NCBI GenBank assembly: GCA_029817715.1
Contig: JARUPY010000252.1
Coordinates: forward strand, 2,418,001-2,482,000
Direction: 5' to 3'
From: Melastoma dodecandrum
Taxonomy: Eukaryota; Streptophyta; Magnoliopsida; Myrtales; Melastomataceae
Length of the DNA stretch: 64,000 bases
Shown: piece after piece, positions 1-12,263 of the stretch
Layout: every line of letters starts with the position of its first letter
How positions within the stretch are numbered: the first letter of the stretch is position 1
Made by a program: the position numbers and the translations under genes
Notes under the pieces: model-generated
Told to the model about the DNA's origin: nothing
Seen by the model: the letters and a program-made list of their open reading frames with translations, nothing else
The model's database searches: none

Positions 1-131
1 TTCTTTATATACTTGTGGTATCCCAAAACAAAGGTATGGAGCCTGTCGTTTATTTAATTTTGTTTTAGTTGTGATGGTTATGGCAGAAGAGAACTCTGGT
101 AACTCCTTGTTGCTGTTCTTGCCTATGCCAG

Positions 132-888
132 GGGACAACATATATCTACGATTCATTCTTTAGGCCATATCTCTCCAAGCATGAGAGCGACATTGATCGC
201 AACCTATTAGAGCTGAAGACTCGTGCCCAGGATTTTGCTACTCTTTATTGGCAAAGAGTTGCTAGTTATGGGCAAACAAGAATTTTTGATGTTTTGCAAT
301 ATATTGCTGCGCAGTCAACTCCTAACCCTCGCGCTGCGCAGGTGCTCATTTTATTAGCAGATCCTTTGCAGGCTCTCTTATTGATAATGTATTGGGTTTG
401 ACGAACATCAGTACTTAATTAACCTTGTTTCTATGAGATAGTTGCAATCTGACTCATGCACATGTCATCATATTTAACAGCCTCAACAGCCAGGGGCTCA
501 GGCTGCTCCGACTCGCCAGTCTTCAACTCCTAGGGTCCCGGTAGAACCCGAGGAACCACCATCGCCTGCATCCAGTAATTCTTCAAGCCAGGAACAAGTG
601 AAAGTTGTGGAGCCAACGGCACCAAAAACAGATGCCGCTACCTCACTTCCTTCTGCACTTAAAGTGACGCCATCACACGCGGCTACAATCCAGTCGGTTC
701 CTGGTGATCGTGGCATTGACCGAATGGAAACAGAGGCAACCTCCCGCGATGAGGCGGTCAATCCTCCTGCAAAACCTCCTCCTCCCAAGGAGACGTTGAT
801 GGAAGTGATAGGGCACCGGACACGTGCTAAGTTGAGGAGAGCGCGAGCTATATCGACAGACAAAGATATCGATTCAGCTTCCCTGTGA
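132..888 (+). CDS. HVA22: HVA22-like protein (TB2/DP1 family), 3' part
   Basis: Two 3' coding exons are visible, 132-341 and 481-888 (TGA), joined in phase 0; the gene starts before the window. The first begins GTTYIYDSFFRPYLSKHESD, the conserved stretch after the membrane hairpins of TB2/DP1/HVA22 proteins, then has the amphipathic segment around LYWQRVASYGQTRIFDVLQY typical of the longer plant HVA22-i/j/k class. The last exon is a Pro/Ser/Ala-rich tail ending in a basic Arg-Lys cluster, probably disordered. Family members are ER hairpin proteins related to DP1/Yop1 that shape tubules; several plant ones respond to ABA or stress. Membrane segments lie outside the window. Family assignment is confident, subgroup less so. 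Confidence 0.85.
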
Positions 889-1128
889 ATATCTTTTCTT
901 GTTCTTTCTTTTTTGGATTTTCATTTGTTCTTTGGGATCGATGGATGATGAAGGAGATGAAGCATGACATAACAGATCTAAAGCAGAAATTGTTCAAATA
1001 GATAGATAAATTACAGATGAAGCTGTCTCTCATAAGTATGACAAGCAAAAAACCCCAGTTATTACACGATCATGTTTGAGCAATCCACACAAACATAATG
1101 GAAGACAACTTCCGAATACTCGAGGTTA

Positions 1129-1834
1129 TTACCAACCCCTGGTGGCTGCCGCGGTGGCGGATGCGACTTCATGTCCTTGCTTCTTCTTGTGCAAGATCCC
1201 TCCTATCAATGGAAGCAACGGCTTCTTCTTGTTGTGCTTCTTGTTCTTATCCAGGGGCTTTTGCTTATTAGTTGGGGATTCTTCGCACCTCGGAACCATG
1301 GTCTGCTCCAACATCGGAGGGCTCGCGAAGGTCACATACCTCCTGTCCTGAAACTCGGCATCATTCACTTTATAGGTTTCGAAACTTCTCCGCGGTTCAA
1401 TGAACTTGACATCCTCGATTTCCTTCTCCGCCTCCATCTGTCTCCTGAACTCGCGTTTCTTTAACTTCTGCAGCTCCTTCTTGGTTCTTTCCAGCTCTTC
1501 CCGGAGTGATGTCAAGGAGCTTGCCATGAGGGCCCCTTTTTCCCTCGTTTTCTCGAGATTCTGCTTGGTTTCCTCCAACTCTGCCGTTATTTCTCCAATC
1601 TTAGAATCAGCGTTTCCGTCACAGCGTACCTAGAGGCAAAATCCTTAGCCTGACAGGATTCAATATGAGAGCATTCAAGAACTTTCGCTTGAGAGATAAG
1701 AGTTAACTTACTTCCTGGGCTTTAGCGGCATACCCCTCCCCAGCCAAAACTCTCTCGCCGAACAGCGAAACAGCTTCTTTCACCGATCTGAATGGAGGAC
1801 TCGTGTCGACCTCGTACCTGTTCACCCAATCCAT
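1129..1834 (-). CDS. WEB family coiled-coil protein (short type)
   Basis: Two exons, 1712-1834 and 1129-1629 (minus), phase 0 at a GT-AG intron with a gtaagt donor; product 207 aa. The start ATG gives [20 protein letters not shown], followed by [16 protein letters not shown], the diagnostic N-terminal motif of the plant WEB (weak chloroplast movement under blue light) family. A heptad-rich coiled coil follows (about residues 50-110), then a basic Lys-rich region and a short C-terminal tail. WEB1/PMI2 members act in light-induced chloroplast movement; the short At1g75720-like type is uncharacterised, so the specific role is inference. The gene points away from the HVA22-like gene (tail to tail). 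Confidence 0.85.
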
Positions 1835-2470
1835 TCTCTTTTCTATTCCGTGCAAGAATAACAACTTCGTTGAAATGAACTTGTGAATCCGAGTAACAAG
1901 CAGACAAGGACGTCCTTTTCCTTTTATCAGGAGATGTCCGAAAGGGACGCAGAAAGAGAAGAGTTAGGCCAAGAAAAGCGTCGGGGAGGGGAAGGCAGAA
2001 GTTCTTTCCTTCGCGTCCACTTCACTGGAATTCTGTTGAGTTCTTCTGTGGGCTCTCTGGTTGGTTCATATCATAACTTCGGCCCGAAAGGGGAAGCACA
2101 TTTCCGACATGGGAGTTCGACAAAAATGGTTGATGGAAGTCTGGTGGAGATTAACTGAAAGGTTGGGAAGAAGTGGAGTGTCTTCACATCTGCCCAATAT
2201 GCAGTTTCAAGTCACCAAACTCAACAACTCTCTGCAACACAAAATAATATATACATACATGAATTTAACCCCTCAGCCGTGCCTTCGTATAAAGATTTGT
2301 GGTCTTGTTCCGATTGTGGTTTCATTGTCCGGCCGGCTAGCCGGCCTGTCTGCCTTTCTTCTCACGGCTTTAAGCTCTCTAGCTAAACGGTTTTCTAGCT
2401 GAAGATAAGTTTTTCAGATAGTAAATTACCGAGTCTGTGAACGATTCTCCCCTCTCCGGTAGCAGTCGTT
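1835..2470. other. Spacer between two minus-strand genes
   Basis: Upstream region of the WEB gene and downstream region of the next minus-strand gene. No conserved reading frame, RNA gene or TIR was recognised. It contains a small perfect palindrome of GGCCGGCTAGCCGGCC type at about 2330-2345. Confidence 0.5.
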
Positions 2471-5400
2471 TCAGAGCAATTGCAGCAGCAACATGCCGGA
2501 GTAGAATTTCACTCCCGGGGGGAGGCAGCGGTCCTGTTGATGATGATGATGCTGGGGAACATTCGTGGCACGTTTAGGGAAATGCGTGTCTGGAGGAGGA
2601 GGAACTGTGGGTGGGGAAAATTGTAAATGCGTTGCAGGATCCAATTTCGCTGCCTGCAGACCTTGGGGATAAGCCATGGCAGCCCAAAGCATCTGTTGGT
2701 GCTGGAGCTGCTGCGGCTGCTGCTCCTCCTTTGACCAAACACGGGAGCCTTTCTGGAGGAACCTCGGACCCGAATTTCCTACTGTTGTAGGGAGCTGTTG
2801 TCCAACCTAAGCCAAATGACAACGATAACATACTTATTACAAGAGAGCTTAAATCCAGAAAATTTATCATGGGAGGGGTGTTCATAATAGTTAAGAGCAG
2901 TAACAATAGAGATCACAAGAGAGTGGTAAAGACGATGTCAAATAGCCCAAGAAAGATTAGTAAAGCACGACAACATGTCCGAGAAGCTCATGTGCATCCC
3001 CAATAACTCCAAATGATACACCATTAGTCAAGTAGCTTTCACAGTTTGAAAACCATGAACAAAGCTTTTTTGTTCTTTTACAATGGATTTCATAGCATCA
3101 TGACGCATAGAGACTGGAAATTTGTTTATGGTAAGTTACAATTATCCGGGAACGCACCTGCTGCAATCCTGTGGCTGATGTTTGATTCCCATAAGCAGGA
3201 GAATAGTTGTTTTTTTGGCGTCGGGATGGCATGATATGCCCCTGATGCGTTATTACTTGGGCCAAGACTGAGGCACGACCACATTCCGGGTCCTTTACCT
3301 GTTCTTGTTCCGCCTTTCAAAGTATTGGCATCAAAACCACCCTCCCCATTAGAAAGCGACAAAAAATAAAAAACCTGCAGAAGTCATCATTTGCAGTCTT
3401 TGATTAATATAATTACAACATGAAGCCCTAGTGACGAAGTCGGGGCTCCCAAACCTGCTTGTCTTGATTATAAACCTCGGGGTATAGATCTCGAAACTGC
3501 TTTTCCTTCGGTGTCTCCAGAAAGGGAATGCCTTTCTTAACTTCAGCGGGAGTTTGTTTGTGTTTTGCTTCCATGTGGTTAGCCAAGGAAACTGAATTTG
3601 AACTAAAATTTCTCAACCTACTTAGGCTGGCTTGCATATGAAGTTCTCGATCCGCGTTCATCTCCTGCTTCCTATACATTTGGATCATTGAAGCACTACC
3701 ATTATCGCCTTCTCCTTTCAGTTCCTGAATGAGATAACCTATCCACACGTGAGTGGCACACCTCTTCCGTGAGATTCTGCCGACTGCATTTTCGGATGCC
3801 TGTATCCATAGCACGTGAAAAGGCGGACGAGCGAACATAAAATAATGCAATAGTTGCAAATACATTGATGCGTCTCCCTTACATTTGAATGATTCAGTCC
3901 TCGGGAGGACAGGTTTCGATAATGGACAGTTGCATCAATCCGAGCCGGCATCTTAGAAATGCTCATCCTGTCAGAATTAAGTTAATGAAGTGAAATCTAA
4001 TAATCTGCAAAAGAGGAAAGGGTGATTCTAGAAGCCCTTCTAGAGAATTACAATCAGAAAACTCACTGTTGAGGATTGCTCCTTTCATTTGAGATCATGG
4101 TTACACCAAACGGCCAGGCGAAAGAATCTTCATCAAAAGAGCACAAGGGAAGCCGAATTAATTTCTGCTAAATGTGAAGGAGCCGAGACCACAGCCAATG
4201 AATCCCTTTTACCTTCTCCAGCGAAGCCCTTGAAAATGCCAGGGCACTGCAATTGGCTCCCATGACAAGATGCCTGCCATTTTCGCAATTATTCCATCTT
4301 ATTACATGCAAGTAATTCAAAACAACAACGACAACATCAGTACCAATCCGTTGGTGAATTCTGGAGTCCCCCAATCAACCGCAGGCATTGTCTCTCTTGG
4401 CTGCTGCGAACTGCGTAAGGACAACACAAAACATCACGGATTGAGAAAGCAATTAAGGGAGAAACGAGGGAGTCTAATTATATCCTACCCAAAACCAATG
4501 CATGGCCCCGAGTTGAATCCGACACTACAGGATATCAGCATCTTGTCATTGCTCATCTCTCTACCCAGTCTGGGGAGTGGCTCCTTACATTGGTTAGACT
4601 CTTCACAAACATGTTTAGTTTGCATATAGGTCCTTTGTATTACAGATTCATCTTCATTCATCACTCTTTTAGTTTCTTCACCATGCTGTCCTTCATTGAC
4701 TGAAGTGGACACAACTTCACGGGTCATTAAAAGTGCACCCATATCCGACGCTATTCTGCGACCTGTGCGGTATATCACATTGTAAAGGAACTCATTCAGG
4801 AAAGGAAAGAAAAATCATATCTTCATGGACACAAAACTACGGGGTTAAGTCTTTTGAAATTATCATAAACCTTCTAGAGCCGGAGCTGAGCAGTCCTTTG
4901 CTTCGGACAAGACTACTTTGCTAGCTTGTGCATAATAGTGCCTGATTTCTTTTGCAGGAAACATACTCGCCATAGCAAACAGGATCTCGGCTACTTCCTC
5001 TTCGTCCTTTGTCATGGACACACAAGGAGATTTTCTTGGGGACCAATTCAAAGTTGCATCTTTCTGATGAGTAAAATAGAATATAACTGTTGGCACATAG
5101 AAACTCCCCAAGCAAAATGCACGTTGGGCTATTGCGAAGTAAAAGGAGTTAGTTTTTTTTTTCCTCTTTTGAAGTCTGGAAACAGAAATGTTGCTTACTT
5201 TGGACTTCTTATCACCACCGTTCTGTCTTGGTGGTCTGTCCTCGAGAGTTGAGTTGCAAGGCTTCTCTATATTTGTTGAAGTTGGAGAAGGAGATTCACA
5301 GCCGCGTTTCTTCATGGCTGCAGACATCAACCATATTTTATCGACAAAAAGAGCAATAACAAGTTCTCTACAGGAGAAGCAGTGTGTAATTCACCTAACA

Positions 5401-7053
5401 GGAATTCCCCTTTAAACCTGCCTTCGTATTCTTAGGACCTCCCTCTCTTAAAAAAACAGTCTCTGAAGGTAAAAGTCGAGTCCTACTCCGGTTATAAAGA
5501 AAGCCCAAAACGAAACAGTAATAAAAGTTATTAAAAAAATACCGAGGCACTTCGACAGCAACACTTTAGGAGAAAAAGAGACAAAGGAAAGAATGTTTAG
5601 CAAGACCCATCAACAGAATACCTAAACTGTCCACACAATCCACACTTTCTGCATTCTCGATAAAGCTAAGCTTTTTGTTACCAAAATTCACTAACCGATG
5701 TTCAAATGAACCACAAGAATCTCACTGTCCCTGAAAAGAAAGTTAAAAGGCAAAAGGTGCATTATTTTGCTTCAAATTCAATCCACCCCCCCTGGACTTC
5801 AGAGAACATCCCCCCTAAAAGACCAGCCCCATCATCATCAACCCAAAACCACTGAATCCCGCAGGAAAATCAAAACTCGGAAAACAAACACACCTGTTCG
5901 GATTTTCCGCGGCACAGATGTCTTCCCGGCGACTTTGCAACCATTCAATGACTGGACCAACCGACACCATTCCATCAAATTTGCAGTACTTACCAAAGAC
6001 AACTTTCTACAGACAATAACAGAAAAAAGAACACCACCAACAGAATTTGACCGGGGGGGAAAAGAACAATTATACTTGCCTTCTTAGAGAGTTTTAGTCT
6101 TTTCACATTGCCATGAGGCCCATCATCATTGTTAACACCCACAACCGCGCTCATCGCATCAGAGCTCGAATTCTTCCCACCAACCAAACTTAGCCTCTTG
6201 AGTCTCTCCCTCTTGGACTTCACAGACACTGTATCAAATCAAGAAACAGCTAATCAGTTTTTGGTAAAAGGCGCGGCGACCATTACCGGACAACCCGGGG
6301 AGGGTGGGTGGATTATCTCCTCAGTATCCTTAACACCCCATAAGACACCAAAAAGAGAAGATATAATAATAAACAAACAGGAGAAGAGAACAAGATCCTT
6401 AAATAGAGTCTGATAAAGACAAGTGTCAACTCATTGCGGTTATGCATATACGTGTGTGAAGAAAAGGACATTCATCCTTCCTGGACCAGAACTCACCCAA
6501 CTATCAATCGCAGATTCAACAAAGAAACCAAAAAAAAAGGGAACGAAGCAATCACAAAGGGTCCACTGAATTCAGAACCCACAGAAAAAGGAAAAAGAAA
6601 AAAAAAAGAAGAAGGGAAACTTCGAGGTGAACAGTTGCCTCTCCCACGCCGCGTCCCTTGTGTTGTCCATTTGTGTCGTGTTGTGTGGGAATGGGGAAGA
6701 AGGGCCGGTGAATGTGAGGGAATGGGAGGTGGAAGAAAGATATTTCCGGTGGGACGATCCATCACATCTCCTTCTCCAGGTACGGACTAATCACCCAAAG
6801 AAGAACGCGAAAGGAAAAGGAAACGGGAGAAGAGAGTATTCAATCCAAGAGGAAGAGGGGAACATGAACGCTTCTCGTGTTTGGAGGAAACGGTTTCTGC
6901 TCTCTCAGGAACTGGGGGGTGGGGACAGGGACAAACAAACATAGGAGCAGTAAAAAATATCAGATTACCCAAAAACAAAAACAAACCCAGAAATTCAAGC
7001 GACGCAAACTGAAATGGGAAGTCGGTAAAAAGAAAAAAGAACTGACCTTTCAT
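2471..7053 (-). CDS. Plant-specific Gln-rich protein of unknown function (14 coding segments)
   Basis: Proposed segments (minus): 7047-7053, 6080-6228, 5994-6006, 5199-5317, 4871-5063, 4496-4762, 4344-4410, 4213-4273, 4067-4164, 3883-3967, 3455-3799, 3299-3374, about 3158-3241, 2471-2809. The start exon encodes only ATG AAA G and splices in phase to VSVKSKRERLKRLSLVGGKN, a basic, probably nuclear segment. Further landmarks are AMKKRGCESPSP, DEEEVAEILFAMASMF, KRCATHVWIGYLIQ and a Gln-rich C-terminus (EEQQPQQLQHQQMLWAAMAY, then a His run). I recognise the pattern of a plant-only, TIME-FOR-COFFEE-like or similar Q-rich nuclear protein but cannot name it. The segment 2 donor is GC rather than GT. 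The join between 3299 and 3241 does not keep frame with a normal intron, so the last third is uncertain; a recent frameshift is possible. Confidence 0.55.
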
Positions 7054-7816
7054 GGCGGGCAGTCGAAGAAAGACATCCGGACGGCTTTTCTTTTCTTTAG
7101 GGGTGGTGGTGGGGGTGAAAAAGCTAGAAGGGACAGGGGAGACCTGAGTAAGAGTCCTAAGGATTTTCCTGATTTTCTTTCTTATTTTTACTTGGGCGAT
7201 GAGGCAGTGGAGTGGAATTGAATTGGGATTATGCCTTGTCTGGTTCGTCCTCCAACCACCAACCCCCAAGAAAAAGACGGAAAGATCGAAGCTTTGTTCA
7301 CTCTTCTTCTCTTCCACCCAAAAAAAAGGATTCGTCTTTCGGTTTACTTGGGGGGGGAAGAAAGAGTGAAAGATACAGACAGTGAGTGAGATTTTGAGAG
7401 ACAGCCAGGCGAATGCCAACGGACGGCTCGGATCTTGCCACGTTTCGTCGGTTCCACGTTTTACCTCCGAGGGGATGCCACGTCGGATCACTTGTAGTGG
7501 TGCGGTGTCCGTATAGTTCTTTCCCAGGCGGCGGCCTCCCCGAACCAACTCAAAACACTTTTTTTCCCATGAAGTTATTACCCACTGAAAAGCACGGCAT
7601 GCCTTGTCGCGTGAACCACATGGTCGTTCAGTGGGCCGGGCCCAATGAGGCCGGGCCCAATGGGCCGATTCATTGCAAATAATGAGAAGTTTTAATTATT
7701 TATTTTTATTCGTTATTTCCACACACACTCACTCTCTCACTCTGATCCACCAGAATTATAGCTATAGGTTCACCCCAACCCACCTTCACATATGTTTACG
7801 TGGTTTTTCTTCCCTT
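7054..7816. promoter_or_regulatory. Promoter region with tandem GGGCCCAAT boxes
   Basis: Upstream region of the Q-rich gene and 3' side of the GASA gene. At 7634-7663 a 15-bp unit (GGCCGGGCCCAATGA, second copy ending in G) is repeated in tandem, giving two GGGCCCAAT sites of the TCP/site-II type found near growth and ribosomal genes. The long minus frame at 6787-7548 is low complexity and is not taken as a gene. Confidence 0.4.
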
Positions 7817-8341
7817 TTAAGGGCACTTGCGCCTTCCGCCGTGCGTCTTGAGGCTGGCGTAGCAGGGGCAGGAGTCGAGGTTGCCCGAAGTCCCCGACGG
7901 GACGCAGCCGCAACGGTAACAGCAGGTCCCACACGCCCTCTTGCACAGGTTCGGCCTCTTCGATAACCGGCACCTCGCGACACATGCTCCTCCACAATCT
8001 GACAATTATGTCAAACTAATCAATCCGTCTTAAACACACAGGAAGGAGCACACACAGTCGTCGTGTATGTTTTCCGTGTCTGAACTTTGGAAGGATTATA
8101 TGTATATATACTCACTCAGATTCTGAACAACCTGCGAACCGCCTACTGCAGCAGTGGTCGTCGCCTCCTGCGAGAATCGGATCCCATCCCGTCATGCACT
8201 CGTGATGATGAGAGAGTATATATAAAAATCCTATCAAGTTTATCTACGTCTCACCGTGTGGATAGCGCCAGCAAGTTGGAGGAGGACCGAGAGGACGAGG
8301 AACAACGCAACCGCGGGCTTGACCGACGACGATGCCATCAT
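7817..8341 (-). CDS. GASA: GASA/snakin gibberellin-regulated peptide
   Basis: Three exons, 8255-8341, 8116-8167 and 7817-7998 (minus), phases 0 and 1, total 106 aa. Exon 1 encodes a secretion signal (MMASSSVKPAVALFLVLSVL, ending near AGA), exon 2 a short linker, exon 3 the GASA domain. All 12 cysteines are present in family spacing: CGGAC, ARC, LC, KRAC, GTCCYRCGC, SCPC, and the terminal KCP. GASA peptides are secreted, disulphide-rich proteins acting in growth control, gibberellin response and defence. A TATATAAA box (minus) lies at about 8457-8465, some 120 bp before the ATG. The usual D before the first Cys becomes N through the splice junction. Either of two adjacent ATGs (8341, 8338) could initiate. 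Confidence 0.93.
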
Positions 8342-8456
8342 GGAAAAGGACTTCCTTACGCACACCCTACTCTTGAGAACAAGACTCAAAGGAGAGAAGC
8401 TATATGACTTTTGTGAACTCGATCGTTGATGAGAAGAAAAGCCTTGGGATTGGCAG

Positions 8457-8465
8457 TTTATATAG
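8457..8465 (-). promoter_or_regulatory. TATA box of GASA gene
   Basis: On the minus strand the sequence reads CTATATAAAC about 120 bp upstream of the GASA start codon, a good plant TATA box position. No TSS evidence is available. Confidence 0.5.
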
Positions 8466-8507
8466 CATGATTTCGAGGGGCGGAGGCCGACAACACAATC
8501 TGGGACC

Positions 8508-8527
8508 ATACCATACCATACCAGACC
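8508..8527 (+). repeat. CCATA pentanucleotide microsatellite
   Basis: About four tandem ACCAT/CCATA units in the GASA upstream region. Confidence 0.7.
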
Positions 8528-10678
8528 AGCCAAGCCAGAATAGGGTTGGTTCTTTGCTAGAAAATGGGGACCTCCTCCACGGCATCAAATGTATTATTTC
8601 ATTCAATCATTGACACACCATCCTTTTACCAACAACTACTTGCTTTCTCTAAAACAAATAAAATAAGCACAAGGCAAGTCATATTCCTCCTGCCCTTACC
8701 TAAAAAGGGGTTCGATTCCTTTCCCATTCGCATTTGAAATCGTTTAAAAAAGAGGCAAATACAGATTGCGAGGTCGAATAATGAACGCGTGGGGTTTAGT
8801 GTGTATGTTCATGGGAGGGAGGGAGGGAGTGGGGGCAGCAAAAGAGATGCTTTCGGACAAAATCATCGGACTCGGACGTCCATTATTTTATCATCCATCT
8901 CTTCCCCCCCAGCTGTAAGATTATGAGGCACAGCCTGTTGTGTTCGCCTTCTACCGCCGCCGCCGACATCCCCGAGCTCGAGATGATCAGTGTGCATGCA
9001 CCACATCCTTTACGTGCACATCTTTTTATTTTCCTACACATATATTCGTGGTTAGCTGTCCGGCACCATGGAAGATTTTAAATCTTTCTTGTTTGTTCTT
9101 ATCATATATTTGGTGTATCAGCTATCTCGATCTCGACCCATCAATTTGACAAGAAGAAACAAGACACATCGCAATCATGCCTCCACCATGCATGCATTTC
9201 TTTTTTTTACCAAATCCAGTCAACGTTTTGCTACTAGGAAACATTTTTTTTTTAAACAATAAGAGGAGACACACAAACTAAATCGATCGGACTTGTTTTA
9301 CTCGTTATTATCGTCGGCCCGCCACAGTTCAATGAGTAAAATTTGGCACGAGTAGTTGACCACCACCCCTTTTTTATATATAATACACTCGATTCGCTCC
9401 CGAAAAGTACAAGTTGTGTCATTGAATTGTGGTCCTCCTGCCCCTTCGTGGCGATAAGATTGTCGAAAAATGTATACACGTTGTCATGGTCTGAACTTGT
9501 CAGATATTTGCAATGCCCTCACACTCGCCACTCGGTTCTTTCCACGAAGCTAGAAGATGCCAATACCCTTCCTTGCCAAATAAACATCACGCCAAATCTG
9601 TCCAAACTATTCCATATACCCTACGAATGCCGTGTCCAAATTGTGTGCCCTCCCCCGATCTAACTTTGCTTGTAATAAGATCATCCCATCTGTCCCTGAT
9701 TCTCTATCCAATGTTACGGACAACTCCAACTCCCCACTCCCCCCCGAATAAACCCGGAAACACGTAGTCACATTTGGGGTATTATCTCCGGGGAATGCCT
9801 TTTCACGACCCCTGTTTTGTCCTTCCCTACAAATACAGCACCCCCAGAAAAAACTCTTTAGACCCACGATAATAAAATATGACTCGTTTCTCAGACCCAA
9901 AATCTAACATTGCACCAAAACTACAAAACCCGATTCACTACCTACTTCGATGATCATGGTCGCTTCCTTCCTCATCTGCCTGTCCACGCCAATCAAGTCG
10001 TAAGATCGTCGAACCGCCATCAATATGACCGACAGGAGAGTGCAGAAGCAGCGACAAGCGGGACTAATACCGTGCAGGGTAGTGGAAAAATGACCGAGTC
10101 TCCAAACCAATCGAATGAAAAAAAGTGAATGCTTGCTGATGAGAGTTTAGTAGTGCAAACGTACTCTTTGTTGTGTAGTCCGTGGAGCTGCCTGTGCCGC
10201 GAGGTGCCGGCTGGTTTCGAGGCATGAGATGTGCATGACGGCCTGCGGGCCATGCAGAGCACACTGAAACTGTGCAGCCGTGCACGTGTGCGACTTTTTC
10301 TCGATACATAATAACCGTATTGAAGTAAACCTCTCGTTTTGCCTTAATAACGTCTGCCACCAGGGCATTGTGATGATGCGATCTCCTGCTGTTTATTGTG
10401 TTTGATCAATTTGTTACACGTTCTTCTTACAATGGGAAAGACAGTGGGCCTTAGGCCCAAATTAAATGGGCCATTTCTTACAACCTTTGCCCATACAAAG
10501 TAGTACTATAAAAACATCCCCACGACGCCATAATTCAATTTCTGCCGCTTCCTTTTCTTCTACTTCTTCCTGTAATCCGACCGTTGGAAATCCCAATCCA
10601 CGCTATCGAACTCCTCACTGCTCGTCCCGCAAGATCGAACCTTTTTTAACTTTGGTTTCGGTAGGTGATTTCTTCCCC
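8528..10678. other. Intergenic spacer, no gene recognised
   Basis: Divergent spacer between the GASA gene (-) and the coiled-coil gene (+). It has a (GGGA)n tract at about 8814-8830 and a GGGCCTTAGGCCC palindrome near 10446-10458 with TGGGCC at 10469, likely promoter elements of the plus gene. Short open frames here have no family features. Confidence 0.5.
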
Positions 10679-12263
10679 ATGGCCGTTACCCGCGCCGACG
10701 TCCGGGATTCGTCTTCCGACAGGCAGAAGTGGCGGAAAGTCTTCGAGACGCTCGTCCAGACGATAAACAAGCAGCAGTCGCAGCTTGAGGGGCTCGTAAA
10801 AGAGCGGTCTTTACTCGAAGACCGCTTGATGTTCCAGCACAAGAGGTGGGAATCCGACGTTGGGTGCCTTAAAGATCAGATCTTTCAGGTGTGGGTTGAA
10901 GCAGGGGTTTAAATTGTTTTAGGGTTTGTTGGATTTGATTTTGGGGGATGGAATCCTTTTGCGGGTTTTGTGATTTTTCTTTTGCTATGCGGTGGGTTCA
11001 GATGAAGCGAAAGTTGAAGCTGAGGGAAATGGTGAAATCTTTTGACCTGGCGAAGTTGGATTTGGCGCTGGCCACGAAGGACAAGGAATCTCTTTTACAT
11101 AAACTGAAGTTAGGTGAGATCGTAGATTTCTTGCTTGAATCTTGAGATTTTTATGTTCGTTTCTTTATTGTATTGATGGAGTTGTCAGAAATCTCTGCCG
11201 CCTCTGAATTTTAGGGGTTTGAATTTGTCTCGATTTTTTTTTTGGTCCGTCATTGCAATTCGAGTTAGAACGATTACTTTGGAGAGTGATGATGTTGTTT
11301 TCCTGACAGAACACGCAGGCGAGGAACTGAACGATCTAAAGAACTGCGTGGAGATTCTCTCCCAAAAGTATCCTGACTCTAAGGTAGACTTTGTTCTCGT
11401 AATTTGTTTCTGAGTTTTAGCTTCATCGGTTGTTCTGGTGAATGGGTTAGCATGATTAAGTGAATTGTGGGGTTGCCTTGCAGAACAATGAGGAGACTAA
11501 TCAGGAAAGCACCAGCGACAGAGGGTTTTGTCGTATTCCCATGCTGGAAGACCAAGTTAAGAGGTTGAGGCTTGAGTATGATAGGCTCATTGAAGAAAGT
11601 AACTCTAGAGTGTCTGCTTTGCTCACAGAGAAGAAGTTTGTTTGGAACCAGTATAAGATATTGGAAACTGACTTGTGCAATAAATTAAAGAGAAAGTGCG
11701 AGGATGTAGATCTTGCAAACGAGAAGATATCAAATGTTCTGGCGAGTCTGGAAGAGCTTCAGACGAGGAATGTGGAGAAGGATGACGGAATTGCTAAACT
11801 AAAGAAGAAGGTAGTTGAGATGGAAGATATCCTGGGCAAGAAGAACGATCAAGTTGGCCGTCTAACTCTAGAGTTGGACACGCTCAGGAAATCGATGGCG
11901 ACCCCTCCGACGAGATGTGCATCGATTAGAAAGGGCAGCGTCAATGTTAATCGTCCCAGAGAAGTTAAGAAGGAACCAGCAGCATCCCAGTGCCTTTTTC
12001 CAAAGAACTCCGCAAAGGTACATTCTCTAGCTTCGATTGCTTCTTTGAGTTATGCCATTGCTTTTGCCCGCGATGTGCTTGCTTTATTCTTGTCGTGGGT
12101 GCCACGGAGCACTTACTTTCTTCTTCTTCATGGTATATTGTTATGACAGGGAGGAGGGAGGAGTTCAAAGAGGAAAGATGTGACTGTGATCTGCCTAGAT
12201 ACTCCGAAGCTGTTCTCTTCCTCTTTCAAAGTGCCCAAACTGAAGGATTCAGTTGTTAGATAA
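10679..12263 (+). CDS. Coiled-coil protein of unknown function
   Basis: Five exons, 10679-10888, 11002-11113, 11310-11383, 11484-12017 and 12150-12263, all with GT-AG borders and consistent phase; 347 aa. The start follows an in-frame region without coding character and begins MAVTRADVRDSSSDRQKWRK. Nearly the whole protein is charged, heptad-like helix, for example QTINKQQSQLEGLVKERSLL and a Lys/Glu-rich stretch around residues 140-260; the C-terminus is Ser/Lys-rich and basic (RSSKRKDVTVICLDTPK), suggesting a nuclear or cytoskeletal structural role. I do not recognise a named family. No signal peptide or membrane segment is visible. Confidence 0.75.

Noticed and set aside
6787..7548. 253-residue minus-strand open frame
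   Set aside because: Low-complexity Phe/Leu/Ser-rich sequence crossing the start exon and promoter of the Q-rich gene; no domain or family motif.
8704..8720. GGTTCGATTCC, like a tRNA T-arm (B box)
   Set aside because: No A box, acceptor stem or anticodon arm upstream; chance match.
9904..10368. Several 70-100 residue frames on both strands
   Set aside because: Composition and lack of motifs fit spacer DNA; none extends by splicing to a known family.
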